A stretch of 29,620 nucleotides of DNA, taken from contig CAYMVL010000014.1 of the NCBI GenBank assembly GCA_964394145.1, positions 1-29,620 of the forward strand, in the 5' to 3' direction. Shown in pieces: positions 7,704 through 16,399 of the stretch (within the stretch, counting starts at the first letter, position 1; each line of letters starts with the position of its first letter). Source of the stretch: JAFGBN01 sp964394145. GTDB lineage: Bacteria > Chloroflexota > Dehalococcoidia > GIF9 > AB-539-J10. The notes below the pieces were generated by a model. That model had not been told where the DNA came from. It searched no databases and was given only the letters and a program-made list of their open reading frames with translations. A program made the position numbers and the translations under genes.

Positions 7704-8822
7704 TTACTTAATGACGTAGGGATACATTTTTTCAGCGTAGTAATTGTACTCGTCCTGGAATGCCTTGGCTGAGTCTACCGCCTTGGCGGTCATGGGATCC
7801 TCGGCACATATTCCATCATAGAGCTCACCCATCAGACGGTACATTTCCATCGGGACTTCCTTGTCAAGAACTGTTATCGTGACCTTCTGTTCCAACTGCT
7901 CCATCATCATGACATCCCGGTATGTCCCTGCCGTCAGGTACCAATAGGTATATTCCTTGCATACCGTCTTGACTAATTGCTGCAGGTGCGGTGGCAGCTC
8001 ATCCCAGGAATCCTGATTCACGGCAAAGTCAAAGGTGGGGAATGCCTGGCGGAATGCTGTCAGCACAGCATAGTCAGTAACATCCTGTAGGCCCACATCC
8101 CAGTCCTCATTTATCACACCCCACTCCGTGGCATCAATAGTCCCTCTCTCGAGGGCAGGAAGCACCTCCGCCCCAGGAAGGGTAACCACTGCAGCTCCGA
8201 TTCCCTCAAACACTTCTGCCCAATAGCCTGAAATTCGGAAGGTCAACCCCTCAAAGTCATCCAGTTTAACCAGTGGCTTATTAGACCAGGCAAAGACCTC
8301 CGGGGCACGAAGACCCAGGACCTGAACCGTTCCTACGTTATATCCCTTATCGCGCCATGCCTCAAGCATGAGTTCCTCTCCCCCACCCTCATACAACCAG
8401 GTTATCCAGGGGATTGGTCCAGAGGCAAAAGCCGTGTCGCCGCCGAAAAAGGGTGAGGAAGGTATTGTACCCAGCCAGTAACCAGGCCAGGAATGATAGC
8501 AATCAAGCGTGCCAGCACTGGTGGCATCCAGTACCTCAAATGCCCCCACTATAGAACCACCGATCTGGCAGTCAATCACCAGCTGTCCATCACTCAGCTC
8601 GGTGACTCTATCAGCAAAGCCTTGTGCCAGCTCCTGCAGAAGGGCACCCGCCCAGGATGTCTGCATCGTCCAGTGAATCACTTCTTTCTCTGGCGCCGGT
8701 GTTGGAGTTGGCGTTGGAGTTGGCGTTGGCGTTGGCGTTGGAGTTGCCTTCTCACAGCCAACAATAACCAAACTTACAACCAGCATTACCGCCAAAGCCA
8801 CCATAAGTATTTTACTTTTCAT
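7704..8822 (-). CDS. dctP: TRAP transporter solute-binding lipoprotein (DctP family)
   Basis: A 372-residue extracytoplasmic binding protein. A lipoprotein signal peptide ends in VIVGC with the lipidated Cys at 23, followed by a Thr-Pro repeat linker (about 27-43) and the DctP fold. The segment LDDFEGLTFRISG holds the arginine that in characterised TRAP receptors pairs with the carboxylate of the ligand, so a carboxylic acid substrate is likely. The ligand itself cannot be named. The gene leads the TRAP operon behind a good promoter (8974-9003), and the neighbouring methyltransferase genes suggest that it brings in their substrate. A membrane-anchored receptor fits an organism without an outer membrane. 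Confidence 0.93.
   Translation of the reverse strand: MKSKILMVALAVMLVVSLVIVGCEKATPTPTPTPTPTPTPTPAPEKEVIHWTMQTSWAGALLQELAQGFADRVTELSDGQLVIDCQIGGSIVGAFEVLDATSAGTLDCYHSWPGYWLGTIPSSPFFGGDTAFASGPIPWITWLYEGGGEELMLEAWRDKGYNVGTVQVLGLRAPEVFAWSNKPLVKLDDFEGLTFRISGYWAEVFEGIGAAVVTLPGAEVLPALERGTIDATEWGVINEDWDVGLQDVTDYAVLTAFRQAFPTFDFAVNQDSWDELPPHLQQLVKTVCKEYTYWYLTAGTYRDVMMMEQLEQKVTITVLDKEVPMEMYRLMGELYDGICAEDPMTAKAVDSAKAFQDEYNYYAEKMYPYVIK
8699..8748. repeat. Hexanucleotide microsatellite coding for the Thr-Pro linker
   Basis: About eight copies of GTTGGC/GTTGGA (minus strand GCCAAC/TCCAAC) encode the TPTPTP linker after the lipidated cysteine of the binding protein. Six-base units keep the frame, so copy number could vary linker length without breaking the gene. 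Confidence 0.8.
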
Positions 8823-8973
8823 TGATCACCTCCATAACTTAATTCTGATTTAGCGCCTCCCACTCCCTCTACCCCACATACATAACTTCACATTGTCCTA
8901 CCTCCTTCCACTACTATATAACTAACATCAATGCACAAACGAATAATCTGCGGTTGTTAAGTATACATGTCAC

Positions 8974-9003
8974 AGTATAGATTTAACCACTAAGCCTTGT
9001 CAA
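8974..9003 (-). promoter_or_regulatory. Sigma70-type promoter of the TRAP/methyltransferase series
   Basis: On the minus strand TTGACA (8998-9003) and TATACT (8974-8979) are separated by 18 bases, giving a start near 8967 and a leader of about 145 bases before dctP. Just upstream, CACAAGG occurs twice and GACAAGG once, a possible regulator site. The 274-base gap holding this promoter separates the folate genes from the transporter genes. Confidence 0.65.
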
Positions 9004-9096
9004 TAACCTTGTGCTCCTTGTGTTACTATTCTAGCGAACACATATCCCAGCCGTGTTAACTGACATCCAGGTGAAGCCAATAACGCCCATCACTCC

Positions 9097-10860
9097 TTAG
9101 AACAGCCCTTGTACTTTACCAGTCATGGTATCAACATCTACTCTTCTAAATCCAGGGTCGGAGCTGGTTCCTGGCATCAGACTAATGGCCCCGGCACAGG
9201 GACAGAGGAACTTTGCTCCGGAATAAATCAACACATCGTGGACAGGTAGAGTCCACCCCCTGGGAACCCCCTTAATATCTGGATCATGGGTAAGGCTCAG
9301 GTGAGTTTTCACCATCATGGTAGAGTAATCACCATACTTGCCATCGGCCTCAAGCACCTTAGCCTTGGCCTCAGCATCAGGGGTCCATGACACACCATCG
9401 GCTCCATAGACCAGTTTAGCGATTTTGTCCACCCGCTCCCGCAGCTTCATTTCCAAGGGGTACAGGAATTGGAACTGATTGTCATCATTGCAGGCATCCA
9501 TCACCGCATCTGCCAGCTCCAGGGCGCCATCACCACCATTGGCCCAATGAGTAGCCACGGCACAGCGTGCCCCAGCTGCCTCGGCTGCCCTTCGAATCAT
9601 AGCGATTTCCTCCTTAGTGTCGGTAGGGAAGCAATTAATGCACACCACAGGATTAATGCCTGATGTCCTGATAGTGTTGATGTGGTGTAACATGTTAGGA
9701 AGACCCTTCTCCAACAGTCCAAGGTCCTCCTTACGGTAGGCATCAGACAAAGGTCGACCAGGCACCACCTTAGGCCCGCCACCATGCATCTTCAGCGCTC
9801 TTATAGAAGTAGTTAGCACCGACACATGCGGCTTGAGTCCACTCAAGCGGCACTTGACATTCCAGAACTTCTCGAACCCAATGTCGGCACCGAATCCGCT
9901 CTCGGTGACATGGTAGTCAAACATCTTCAACCCGATGCGGTCAGCAATAATGGATGACTGGCCCACAGCGATATTGGCAAAGGGGCCGGCATGCACCATG
10001 CAGGGCTGGTATTCCACTGTGGAGCACAGCGTGGGATTAATGGTGTTGCGCATCCAGGCGGTCATAGCACCTCCCACCTCCAGGTCGCCGGCGGTAACAA
10101 TATTACCACTCTTATCAAAAGCTACGGTAATGTTATCCATTCTCTGGCGCAGGTCGGCCAAATCCTTGGCGATAGAAAGTATCGCCATAAGCTCGGAACT
10201 CACGGTAATAGCGAAACTGGACTGCATCATGAAGCCATCCATACGGCCGCCGATGCCTATGATGATATTCCTCAGGCTCTGAGCGCAGAAATCCATAACC
10301 CAACCCATCTCCACTCTGGTGGGGTCAATGTCCAAACGGCGCATCCCACTACGCTTGGCCAATGTATCATCATCGTAATTGCGCTCGTGCTGCATTCTAG
10401 CAGTGAGCGCCACCATAGCCAGGTTATGAGCGTTCGTTATATCGTTAATATCGCCGGTAAGTCCCATAGAGAATTCCGTCATCGGAATAAGCAATGCATT
10501 GCCGCCTCCAGCAGCAGTCCCCTTGATGTTCATAGTGGGGCCGCCTGAGGGCTGGCGGAGACAGCCACCTACATTCATGCCCCGCTTGCCCAACCCCTCT
10601 ATAAGCCCTATTGAGGTAGTACTTTTCCCTTCACCCAGCGGCGTAGGAGTAATAGCAGTTATCTCAATGTACTTGCCATCCGGCCTATCCTTCAGTCGCT
10701 CCATGATTTTAATGAAATCAAGCCTGCAGAGCCTTCCATAAGGGATAATCTCATCCTTTTGCAGGTTCAGTCTTTCTCGCCACTCATCTGGGGTTGGCAT
10801 ATTCTCTTCAGCCGCCTCAGCAATCTGCCAGTCCTTCATCTTTGCAGTGTCATAGGGCAT
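9097..10860 (-). CDS. fhs: Formate--tetrahydrofolate ligase
   Basis: A 587-residue 10-formyl-THF synthetase, which joins formate to THF with ATP or makes ATP when run backwards. The nucleotide-binding loop TPTPLGEGKSTT is at 71-82, and RQPSGGPTMNIKGTAAGGG and GGGPKVVPGRPL are family signatures. It is somewhat longer than the common 555-560 residues, with an N-terminal extension before the usual start region. The ATG has AAGGAGG before it. It follows folD by 59 bases. In the methyl-oxidising direction this would be the step of substrate-level phosphorylation. Confidence 0.97.
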   Translation of the reverse strand: MPYDTAKMKDWQIAEAAEENMPTPDEWRERLNLQKDEIIPYGRLCRLDFIKIMERLKDRPDGKYIEITAITPTPLGEGKSTTSIGLIEGLGKRGMNVGGCLRQPSGGPTMNIKGTAAGGGNALLIPMTEFSMGLTGDINDITNAHNLAMVALTARMQHERNYDDDTLAKRSGMRRLDIDPTRVEMGWVMDFCAQSLRNIIIGIGGRMDGFMMQSSFAITVSSELMAILSIAKDLADLRQRMDNITVAFDKSGNIVTAGDLEVGGAMTAWMRNTINPTLCSTVEYQPCMVHAGPFANIAVGQSSIIADRIGLKMFDYHVTESGFGADIGFEKFWNVKCRLSGLKPHVSVLTTSIRALKMHGGGPKVVPGRPLSDAYRKEDLGLLEKGLPNMLHHINTIRTSGINPVVCINCFPTDTKEEIAMIRRAAEAAGARCAVATHWANGGDGALELADAVMDACNDDNQFQFLYPLEMKLRERVDKIAKLVYGADGVSWTPDAEAKAKVLEADGKYGDYSTMMVKTHLSLTHDPDIKGVPRGWTLPVHDVLIYSGAKFLCPCAGAISLMPGTSSDPGFRRVDVDTMTGKVQGLF

Positions 10861-10919
10861 AGTGTAACCTCCTTATTAAATTATAATCATGCTTTTAGCA
10901 ACTACATGAGCTGGTTTAC

Positions 10920-11804
10920 CTATGCAATTCCAACCAGCCTCTCAGCTGCTCTAACTGTGTTCGCCATGAGCATGGTAACTGTCATGGGACCTACTCCTCC
11001 GGGCACTGGAGTAATAGCTTTCGCCTTCTCCTTAATAGCTTCAAAATCAACGTCACCAACAAGAATCCGTTTCCCTTCAGGTGTTGTACCCACCTGGTTA
11101 ATACCTACGTCGATCACCACCACACCTTCCCTGACCATGTCTGCTGTGATAGCCTTGGCCCTACCCATAGCAGCGATAAGGATGTCTGCCTGCCTGGTTA
11201 TAGAAGCCATGTCCTTGGTTCCGGTATGGACTACGGTCACAGTGGCATTAGCCCTCTTTTGTTTCTGAACAAGGATGGCCATTAATGGTTTGCCTACAAT
11301 ATTGCTCCGACCACAGATAACTACGCGCTTTCCTTCAGGACTGTTTCCACTGCGAATGAGCAACTCCTGAATACCACTCGGAGTACAGGGCATAAAATAG
11401 GGCTCTCCGATTAACAGTTTGCCTACATTTATCGGGTGGAATCCATCAACATCTTTCCTGGGGTCAATGGCATTGAGCACCTTATCCGAATCAATATGCC
11501 CTGGCAAGGGAAGTTGCACCAATATGCCCTGGAACCTTGCATCCCCATTTAATTCGTGAATCTTAGCCAGGAGTTCCTCCTCGCTGGTCTCTTCAGGAAA
11601 GAGCACCGTCTCCGAGTAAACACCAAGCTGCTCGCAAGCATTGCCTTTCCCACGAACATAAGAAACCGAAGCCGGGTCTTCTCCAACACGCACCATAACC
11701 AGCCCCGGGGTTATTCCTGCCTCTCCAAGCTTCGTTACTCTCTCCTTGAGTTCTTCCCTTATTTTAGCTGCAATTTCCTTGCCACTGATTATTTCAGCAG
11801 TCAT
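10920..11804 (-). CDS. folD: Bifunctional methylene-THF dehydrogenase/methenyl-THF cyclohydrolase
   Basis: A 294-residue FolD, linking methylene-THF and 10-formyl-THF through methenyl-THF. The catalytic region SYVRGKGNACEQLG carries Tyr49 and Lys53. VQLPLPGHID and the nucleotide-binding GRSNIVGKP segment are conserved, as is the C-terminal TPVPGGVGPMTV. The gene has a good ribosome site (TTGGAGGTG). It lies between metF and fhs, completing the carrier-bound C1 steps without a separate cyclohydrolase gene. Confidence 0.97.
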   Translation of the reverse strand: MTAEIISGKEIAAKIREELKERVTKLGEAGITPGLVMVRVGEDPASVSYVRGKGNACEQLGVYSETVLFPEETSEEELLAKIHELNGDARFQGILVQLPLPGHIDSDKVLNAIDPRKDVDGFHPINVGKLLIGEPYFMPCTPSGIQELLIRSGNSPEGKRVVICGRSNIVGKPLMAILVQKQKRANATVTVVHTGTKDMASITRQADILIAAMGRAKAITADMVREGVVVIDVGINQVGTTPEGKRILVGDVDFEAIKEKAKAITPVPGGVGPMTVTMLMANTVRAAERLVGIA

Positions 11805-11900
11805 ACAATCACCTCCAAATTACAATTTCTTCTTATTTGCCTGCCAGAATCTTACCGACCGTAGCAGTACTAACCAACGACATGGCTGAAGTCCCAAGAT

Positions 11901-11931
11901 AGTATCACACGACACAGCGATTGTTACTCAA
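11901..11931 (-). promoter_or_regulatory. Possible promoter for folD-fhs
   Basis: Within the 211-base gap upstream of folD the minus strand has TTGAGT (11926-11931) and an extended -10 TGTGATACT (core 11901-11906) with a 19-base spacer. The match is weak, and read-through from metF is equally possible. Confidence 0.3.
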
Positions 11932-12015
11932 CTCTCCTCATTATCCGAGAATTAAACTGTAAATATACTATGTCTCCCCGAGGGATACGAGACACGTATC
12001 GAACCTAATTTATAA

Positions 12016-12891
12016 TTAAACAAGCCCAGAGGCCTCCAGTAATTCAGGAACATGCCTTTCCCATCCCAATGGCATAATATGAATCCCCTGGCAGATATCC
12101 TTCATGCCTTCAATCAACTCAGCAGCAATCTGAATGCTTACTTTAGCCCTCTCTTCCTTTTTCGCTTCTGCCATCATGTTGATGTACTTCTCCGGGACAG
12201 AAACGCCAGCAATGTTTTCATTCATATATCTGGCCATGCCCGCTGACTTCAGGATAATTATTCCTCCCAGTACTGGAACACCAAATTTTGATGCCTGTTC
12301 CATAAACTCGTAGAATTTCCCCAGGTCATATACAGCCTGTGTCTGAAAAAACCTTGCTCCCACTTCAATCTTCTTCTCCATCTTGACTAATTGGAGCTCC
12401 AAAGGGTCTGCTCCGGGATTAACCACCGCACCAAGACAGAAATCCGGCTTCCCATCCAGTTCATTACCATTCATGTCCTTCCCTTCCATTAGGGTGGAGG
12501 CAACCTTTAGAAGACTCACAGAGTCCAGGTCGAAAACCGGTTTCGCCTGTGGATGATCTCCCAGTATTGGATGGTCTCCGGTAAGGAGTAGAACATTTCT
12601 TATTCCTAGTACATAGGCGCTTAACAGGTCTGACTGAAGTGCCAGCCTGTTTCTGTCTCTACAGGTCAGTTGAAAAATCGGCTCTAACCCCCTCATAGCC
12701 AGGAGATGACATATTGATAGGGAGCCAAGTTTCATTACCGAGCTTTGCATGTCGGTAACATTAAAGGCATCCACTTCCCCCTTCAGGAGTTCTGCTTCTG
12801 CCAGTCTGCTATTGATATTCACCCCTTTCGGAGGGCCCACCTCACAAGTAATCATAAATTTCCCACTGTCCAATTTTTCAGCAAGGTTCAT
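12016..12891 (-). CDS. metF: Methylenetetrahydrofolate reductase, flavin subunit (MetF)
   Basis: A 291-residue TIM-barrel reductase that interconverts 5,10-methylene-THF and 5-methyl-THF. Family marks are ITCEVGPPKG near the N-terminus, FNVTDMQSS, the ILLLTGDHP-like segment (NVLLLTGDHP) and GARFFQTQAVYD. It starts with ATGA, sharing four bases with the end of metV, so MetV and MetF are made together as in acetogens. Electrons are likely exchanged through MetV and the RnfC2-type subunit encoded next door rather than directly with NADH. Confidence 0.95.
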   Translation of the reverse strand: MNLAEKLDSGKFMITCEVGPPKGVNINSRLAEAELLKGEVDAFNVTDMQSSVMKLGSLSICHLLAMRGLEPIFQLTCRDRNRLALQSDLLSAYVLGIRNVLLLTGDHPILGDHPQAKPVFDLDSVSLLKVASTLMEGKDMNGNELDGKPDFCLGAVVNPGADPLELQLVKMEKKIEVGARFFQTQAVYDLGKFYEFMEQASKFGVPVLGGIIILKSAGMARYMNENIAGVSVPEKYINMMAEAKKEERAKVSIQIAAELIEGMKDICQGIHIMPLGWERHVPELLEASGLV

Positions 12892-13532
12892 TTTTCAATT
12901 TTCTCCCGTGACAGCGACTCTGCGATTATCTTCGAATAATCCCTGGGCAACATGACTCTCTGTAATAAGTCCAATTTGCCCATTCTTTTCAACCTTTCAT
13001 AAATTAAAACCCAGGCGCAGTCAGCATCTGGATTTACCTCACACTTACGTCCTTTTGCACCACCGCAGGGGCCATTTAACAGAGCCTTGGGGCAATTTGT
13101 AAGAGGACAAATACCCCCGGTGTAGTTCAGGTAGCACTCTCCACATTGATCACAGTCGAATTTAAGGGCAGTAACTCCCTGGAAACCATTTAGATAGAGA
13201 GTATCGCAACCTGTATACACAACTTTATCTTCCAGTAGCGATGAAACAACCTGGGTCCCCACACCACAGGAGAAAACAAGAATCACCTGGGCTTTATCTA
13301 TTTGCTGAGAATACTGTTTGATATATTCCTGGACAAAGTCTCTATTGCAGAGATAATCAAGCAATGCTTCCCCAGCAATTTCCTCAGTTAATCTTAATTT
13401 ACTAATTACAGCTTCTGCATCTTCCCTGGGGAAATAAACTTCCTGACAGCCAAGACATTGAAAAATAAAAAGCCTTTTACCGGAGATTCTGGGGAGTATC
13501 TCTTCCTCAGGCTTTATTTGCACTGCAAGCAT
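12888..13532 (-). CDS. metV: MetV-like zinc/cysteine-rich subunit of methylene-THF reductase
   Basis: A 214-residue protein of the MetV family (methylene-THF reductase C-terminal-like domain). The C-terminal half is rich in cysteines: Cys127, 130, 133, 142, 147, 156, 164 and 172 in FDCDQCGEC, GICPLTNC, NGPCGG, KCEV and DCAW. In acetogens MetV forms a complex with MetF. The ATG at 13532 has GGAG seven bases upstream and lies 26 bases inside the end of the preceding fusion gene. It resembles the N-terminal third of that fusion over its full length, so the module is present twice. Confidence 0.88.
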   Translation of the reverse strand: MLAVQIKPEEEILPRISGKRLFIFQCLGCQEVYFPREDAEAVISKLRLTEEIAGEALLDYLCNRDFVQEYIKQYSQQIDKAQVILVFSCGVGTQVVSSLLEDKVVYTGCDTLYLNGFQGVTALKFDCDQCGECYLNYTGGICPLTNCPKALLNGPCGGAKGRKCEVNPDADCAWVLIYERLKRMGKLDLLQRVMLPRDYSKIIAESLSREKIEK

Positions 13533-15528
13533 ACTGCTTCTCCATTTTGATAAAACTCAACAGGGAAATCTTAGCAGAGCAGATGGTTTCACAGCATCCG
13601 CATTCTATGCAACTTTCTACATTATGATTAACCGCCCTTTCCAGTTCGCCTTTCTTTCCATAGAAACCATAATAAAGGGGATAAAGCTGCATGGGACAGA
13701 CTTCTACACAACGACCGCATTTTATACATTCTCTCTCTTCCGAAGCCTTCACAGGGGGTTTCTTCACGACAATCAACCCCGTTGAACCCTTTATGATCGC
13801 CGATTCTAAATCTGTCTGCACAATCCCCATCACGGAGCCGCCCATCTTTAGTTCGTATCTCTGTGAAAATTGCCCATTATTTTCATTAAAGCAATGCTCG
13901 ACAATATTCTTAAAGGGAGTACCTATCTTAATCCAATAGTTACCTGGCCTGGAGCAGTTGTCACCAGAGACTGTTACCACTCTTTGAATCAGGGGCAAAC
14001 CTGCCAATACTGCCTGATATATGGCAAAAATGGTAGCGACATTCAAAACCACTACGCCAACATCAAAAGGAAGTCCACCAGCCGGTACCTCTCTAGCCAA
14101 TATTCTGTTAATCAATACCTTCTCTGCCCCTTGAGGATATTTGGTCTTCAAGCTAACTATCTCAACCGATGATGATTTACCTGGATAGTTGTTTAATGTT
14201 GTTATAGCTTCGGCCTTATTATCCTCAACTGCTATATATACCTGTTCGACTCCCAATATCTTTTGCGCTATCGATATGCCAACAAAAACTTCCTCTGGAT
14301 GCTCAACCATGATCCGGTTATCACAGTTCAGGTAAGGCTCACATTCACAGCCATTTATGATTAAAGTATCTACTTTCTTGGGAGGGGCAAGTTTAACACC
14401 GGTGGGAAACATTGCTCCCCCAAGACCTACAACTCCCTTTTCAGTTATAATTTCCAGTAAAGCCTCTCTGGACAGGGCTTCAAAATCCTGGCAGTGTTCA
14501 ATCGATGGGTCAGGCTCGCTTTTCCCATTATTCTTGATGATTAAAGCCAGTGCTTTTCTGTGAGATGCAGGATGTATCCGTTCCTCTACAAATACAATCT
14601 TCCCGCTTATGCTGGAATGGATATGCGAGGAAATGAAACCATCAGCTTCGCCAATTTTTTGCCCTACCTTAACTTCATCACCAACTTTAACCAAAGGTCT
14701 GGCTATTTTGCCTGTATGCTGAGAAAGAAAGATAACTGCCACTTCAGGTTCCGGGAAATATTCTATTCTTTTGTCTTCAGTCTCCTCTTTTTTATCCAGA
14801 GGATGCAAACCGCCATAGAATCCCTCATATCTGCGGGTTTGACTCAACAGGGATAAATCACTTTTAAGCTTAAAAGACGGTTTGGAGTAGTCTCTAATCT
14901 GGACACCTTCTAAAGTGAACTTTTCTCCGCGTTTTTTAGATCGCTCATAGATTTTTATCCAGGCACAATCCAGACTTGGGTCCACCTCACACTTCCCATT
15001 CCTCGCCCCACCACAGGGACCATTCAAAAGACTCTTGGCGCATTCAGTAATAGGACAAATACCGGAGGTGAAATTCAAGTAACACTGGTCGCAGCCAGCA
15101 CATTTTTCTTGTTCCAAGGAAATGCCGTGATAGCCTACTCCACTGGTAGAGTTTCGGCTTTGTGGTACTGAATCAGCCAGGGCATAAACAGGCTTCCCAT
15201 CCAGGAGTTGAGCGATGAACTGTATACCCAGACCACAAGAAATTACTCCCACACTATCACAACTGGAAAGATCCATAGCTAAAATTTTCTTTTTAGACAA
15301 AAAGTCATTGCACAGGAAGTCAACTGGCACATGCCCCACGATTTTGTTACAGTCCGGCCCCAGGATTTCTATAAGCTGCGTATATTCCTGTTCGCTTTCA
15401 TCTATAAATCTCTGGTAACATTTATTACAGGAAAAAATAAATATCCGATTTACTTGTCTGAAAATTTCCTTGATTTCACACTCGGGCTTTAGCCTGAATT
15501 TAGTGTAATCAATTAAGCTAGTTTTCAT
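13507..15528 (-). CDS. MetV-RnfC2 fusion: electron-transfer subunit of methylene-THF reductase
   Basis: A 673-residue two-part protein. Residues 1 to about 220 are a complete MetV-like domain (Cys143, 146, 149, 158, 163, 172, 180 and 188). Residues about 255-673 are RnfC-like: a barrel-sandwich segment (KVGDEVKVGQKIG), the NADH/FMN-binding region GLGGAMFPTGVKL (368-380), NGCECEPYL, an SLBB-type region and two ferredoxin motifs (Cys601, 604, 607, 611 and Cys640, 643, 646, 650). RnfC2 is known as the NADH-oxidising partner of MetVF in Acetobacterium woodii, so this subunit probably exchanges electrons between NAD(H) and MetVF. The start is weakly marked. It lies between acsE and metV and overlaps metV by 26 bases. 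Confidence 0.88.
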   Translation of the reverse strand: MKTSLIDYTKFRLKPECEIKEIFRQVNRIFIFSCNKCYQRFIDESEQEYTQLIEILGPDCNKIVGHVPVDFLCNDFLSKKKILAMDLSSCDSVGVISCGLGIQFIAQLLDGKPVYALADSVPQSRNSTSGVGYHGISLEQEKCAGCDQCYLNFTSGICPITECAKSLLNGPCGGARNGKCEVDPSLDCAWIKIYERSKKRGEKFTLEGVQIRDYSKPSFKLKSDLSLLSQTRRYEGFYGGLHPLDKKEETEDKRIEYFPEPEVAVIFLSQHTGKIARPLVKVGDEVKVGQKIGEADGFISSHIHSSISGKIVFVEERIHPASHRKALALIIKNNGKSEPDPSIEHCQDFEALSREALLEIITEKGVVGLGGAMFPTGVKLAPPKKVDTLIINGCECEPYLNCDNRIMVEHPEEVFVGISIAQKILGVEQVYIAVEDNKAEAITTLNNYPGKSSSVEIVSLKTKYPQGAEKVLINRILAREVPAGGLPFDVGVVVLNVATIFAIYQAVLAGLPLIQRVVTVSGDNCSRPGNYWIKIGTPFKNIVEHCFNENNGQFSQRYELKMGGSVMGIVQTDLESAIIKGSTGLIVVKKPPVKASEERECIKCGRCVEVCPMQLYPLYYGFYGKKGELERAVNHNVESCIECGCCETICSAKISLLSFIKMEKQYACSANKA

Positions 15529-15549
15529 GATTTAAGAATCTTGCTATTG

Positions 15550-16395
15550 TCACTGAATACGCTGCCTATAGGCTGTGATGTAATGCTTCATATACTCATC
15601 GCGCCCCAGCACCACATCAGCAGCGAGGACAGCCGGCCGCACCTTGGCCACATCCACCACGGGGCATGTAACCCCTGCCTCGATGACAATGGTCAGAAAA
15701 GCAACATTAATCAGATTGCGGTCGGGCAGACCGAAAGAGATATTGCTGCCCCCTAAAGTCATATTCACTCCCAATTCAGCCTTAATCCTGCGGATAGCCT
15801 CAATTACCGCCAAGCCAGATTTGAAATCTGCCCCCACTGGCATATTCAAGCAATCGATGATAATATCCTCACGAGGAATACCCAGTGCCTCAGCCCGCTC
15901 CACAATCTTGTGGGCAATGGATACCCGCTTATCTGCACTCTTCGGGACGCCTTCCTCATCATCCATTGTCAAGCCGATGACTGCCGCTTGATACTCTTTG
16001 ACCAAGGGTAAGACTTCCTTCAGGGAGCTTTCCTGCCCGGTAACCGAGTTGATGAGAGGTTTGCCTCGATAGACCTTAAGGGCTGCTTCCAGAGCCTTGG
16101 GCTTACTGCTATCGATACACAGCGGTACATCTACCGTATTCATCACTGCCTGTATAGCCTGAGGAAGCAAAACTGTCTCATCCACACCGGCTGCACCAAC
16201 GTTAACATCCAAAATATCAGCCTTAGCTTGCACCTGGGCCAGGGCCTCCTGGCATACAAGCCCCAGGTCGCCAGCCTGCAATGCTGCCGCCAGCTTCTTC
16301 TTGCCCGTGGGATTAATGCGTTCCCCTATGAACACTGTTGGCCGCTTATCACTTATGATTACCTCCTTTGTAGCACTTGATACTCTGGTTTCCAT
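15550..16395 (-). CDS. acsE: Methyl-THF:corrinoid methyltransferase (AcsE/MtvA/MtgA type)
   Basis: A 281-residue pterin-binding TIM-barrel protein of the dihydropteroate-synthase-like methyltransferases. The marks are FIGERINPTGKKKL, ILDVNVGAAG, CIDSSKPKALEAAL, NSVTGQE, GLTMDDEEGVP and the GGSNISFGLP segment. Such enzymes move a methyl group between methyl-THF and a corrinoid protein. AcsE serves the corrinoid iron-sulfur protein of CODH/ACS, while MtvA and MtgA serve demethylation systems. With two MtaC/MtbC-type corrinoid proteins here and no CODH/ACS in view, the MtvA/MtgA role is at least as likely. The start is the ATG at 16395, with AAAGGAGG before it, rather than a start 17 codons upstream. 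The ribosome site lies inside the end of the RACE gene. Confidence 0.87.
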   Translation of the reverse strand: METRVSSATKEVIISDKRPTVFIGERINPTGKKKLAAALQAGDLGLVCQEALAQVQAKADILDVNVGAAGVDETVLLPQAIQAVMNTVDVPLCIDSSKPKALEAALKVYRGKPLINSVTGQESSLKEVLPLVKEYQAAVIGLTMDDEEGVPKSADKRVSIAHKIVERAEALGIPREDIIIDCLNMPVGADFKSGLAVIEAIRRIKAELGVNMTLGGSNISFGLPDRNLINVAFLTIVIEAGVTCPVVDVAKVRPAVLAADVVLGRDEYMKHYITAYRQRIQ

Positions 16396-16399
16396 GTAA

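Noticed and set aside
9991..10548. 185-codon plus-strand ORF opposite fhs
   Set aside because: It is antisense to a highly conserved enzyme, with His- and Asn-rich sequence typical of a shadow frame.
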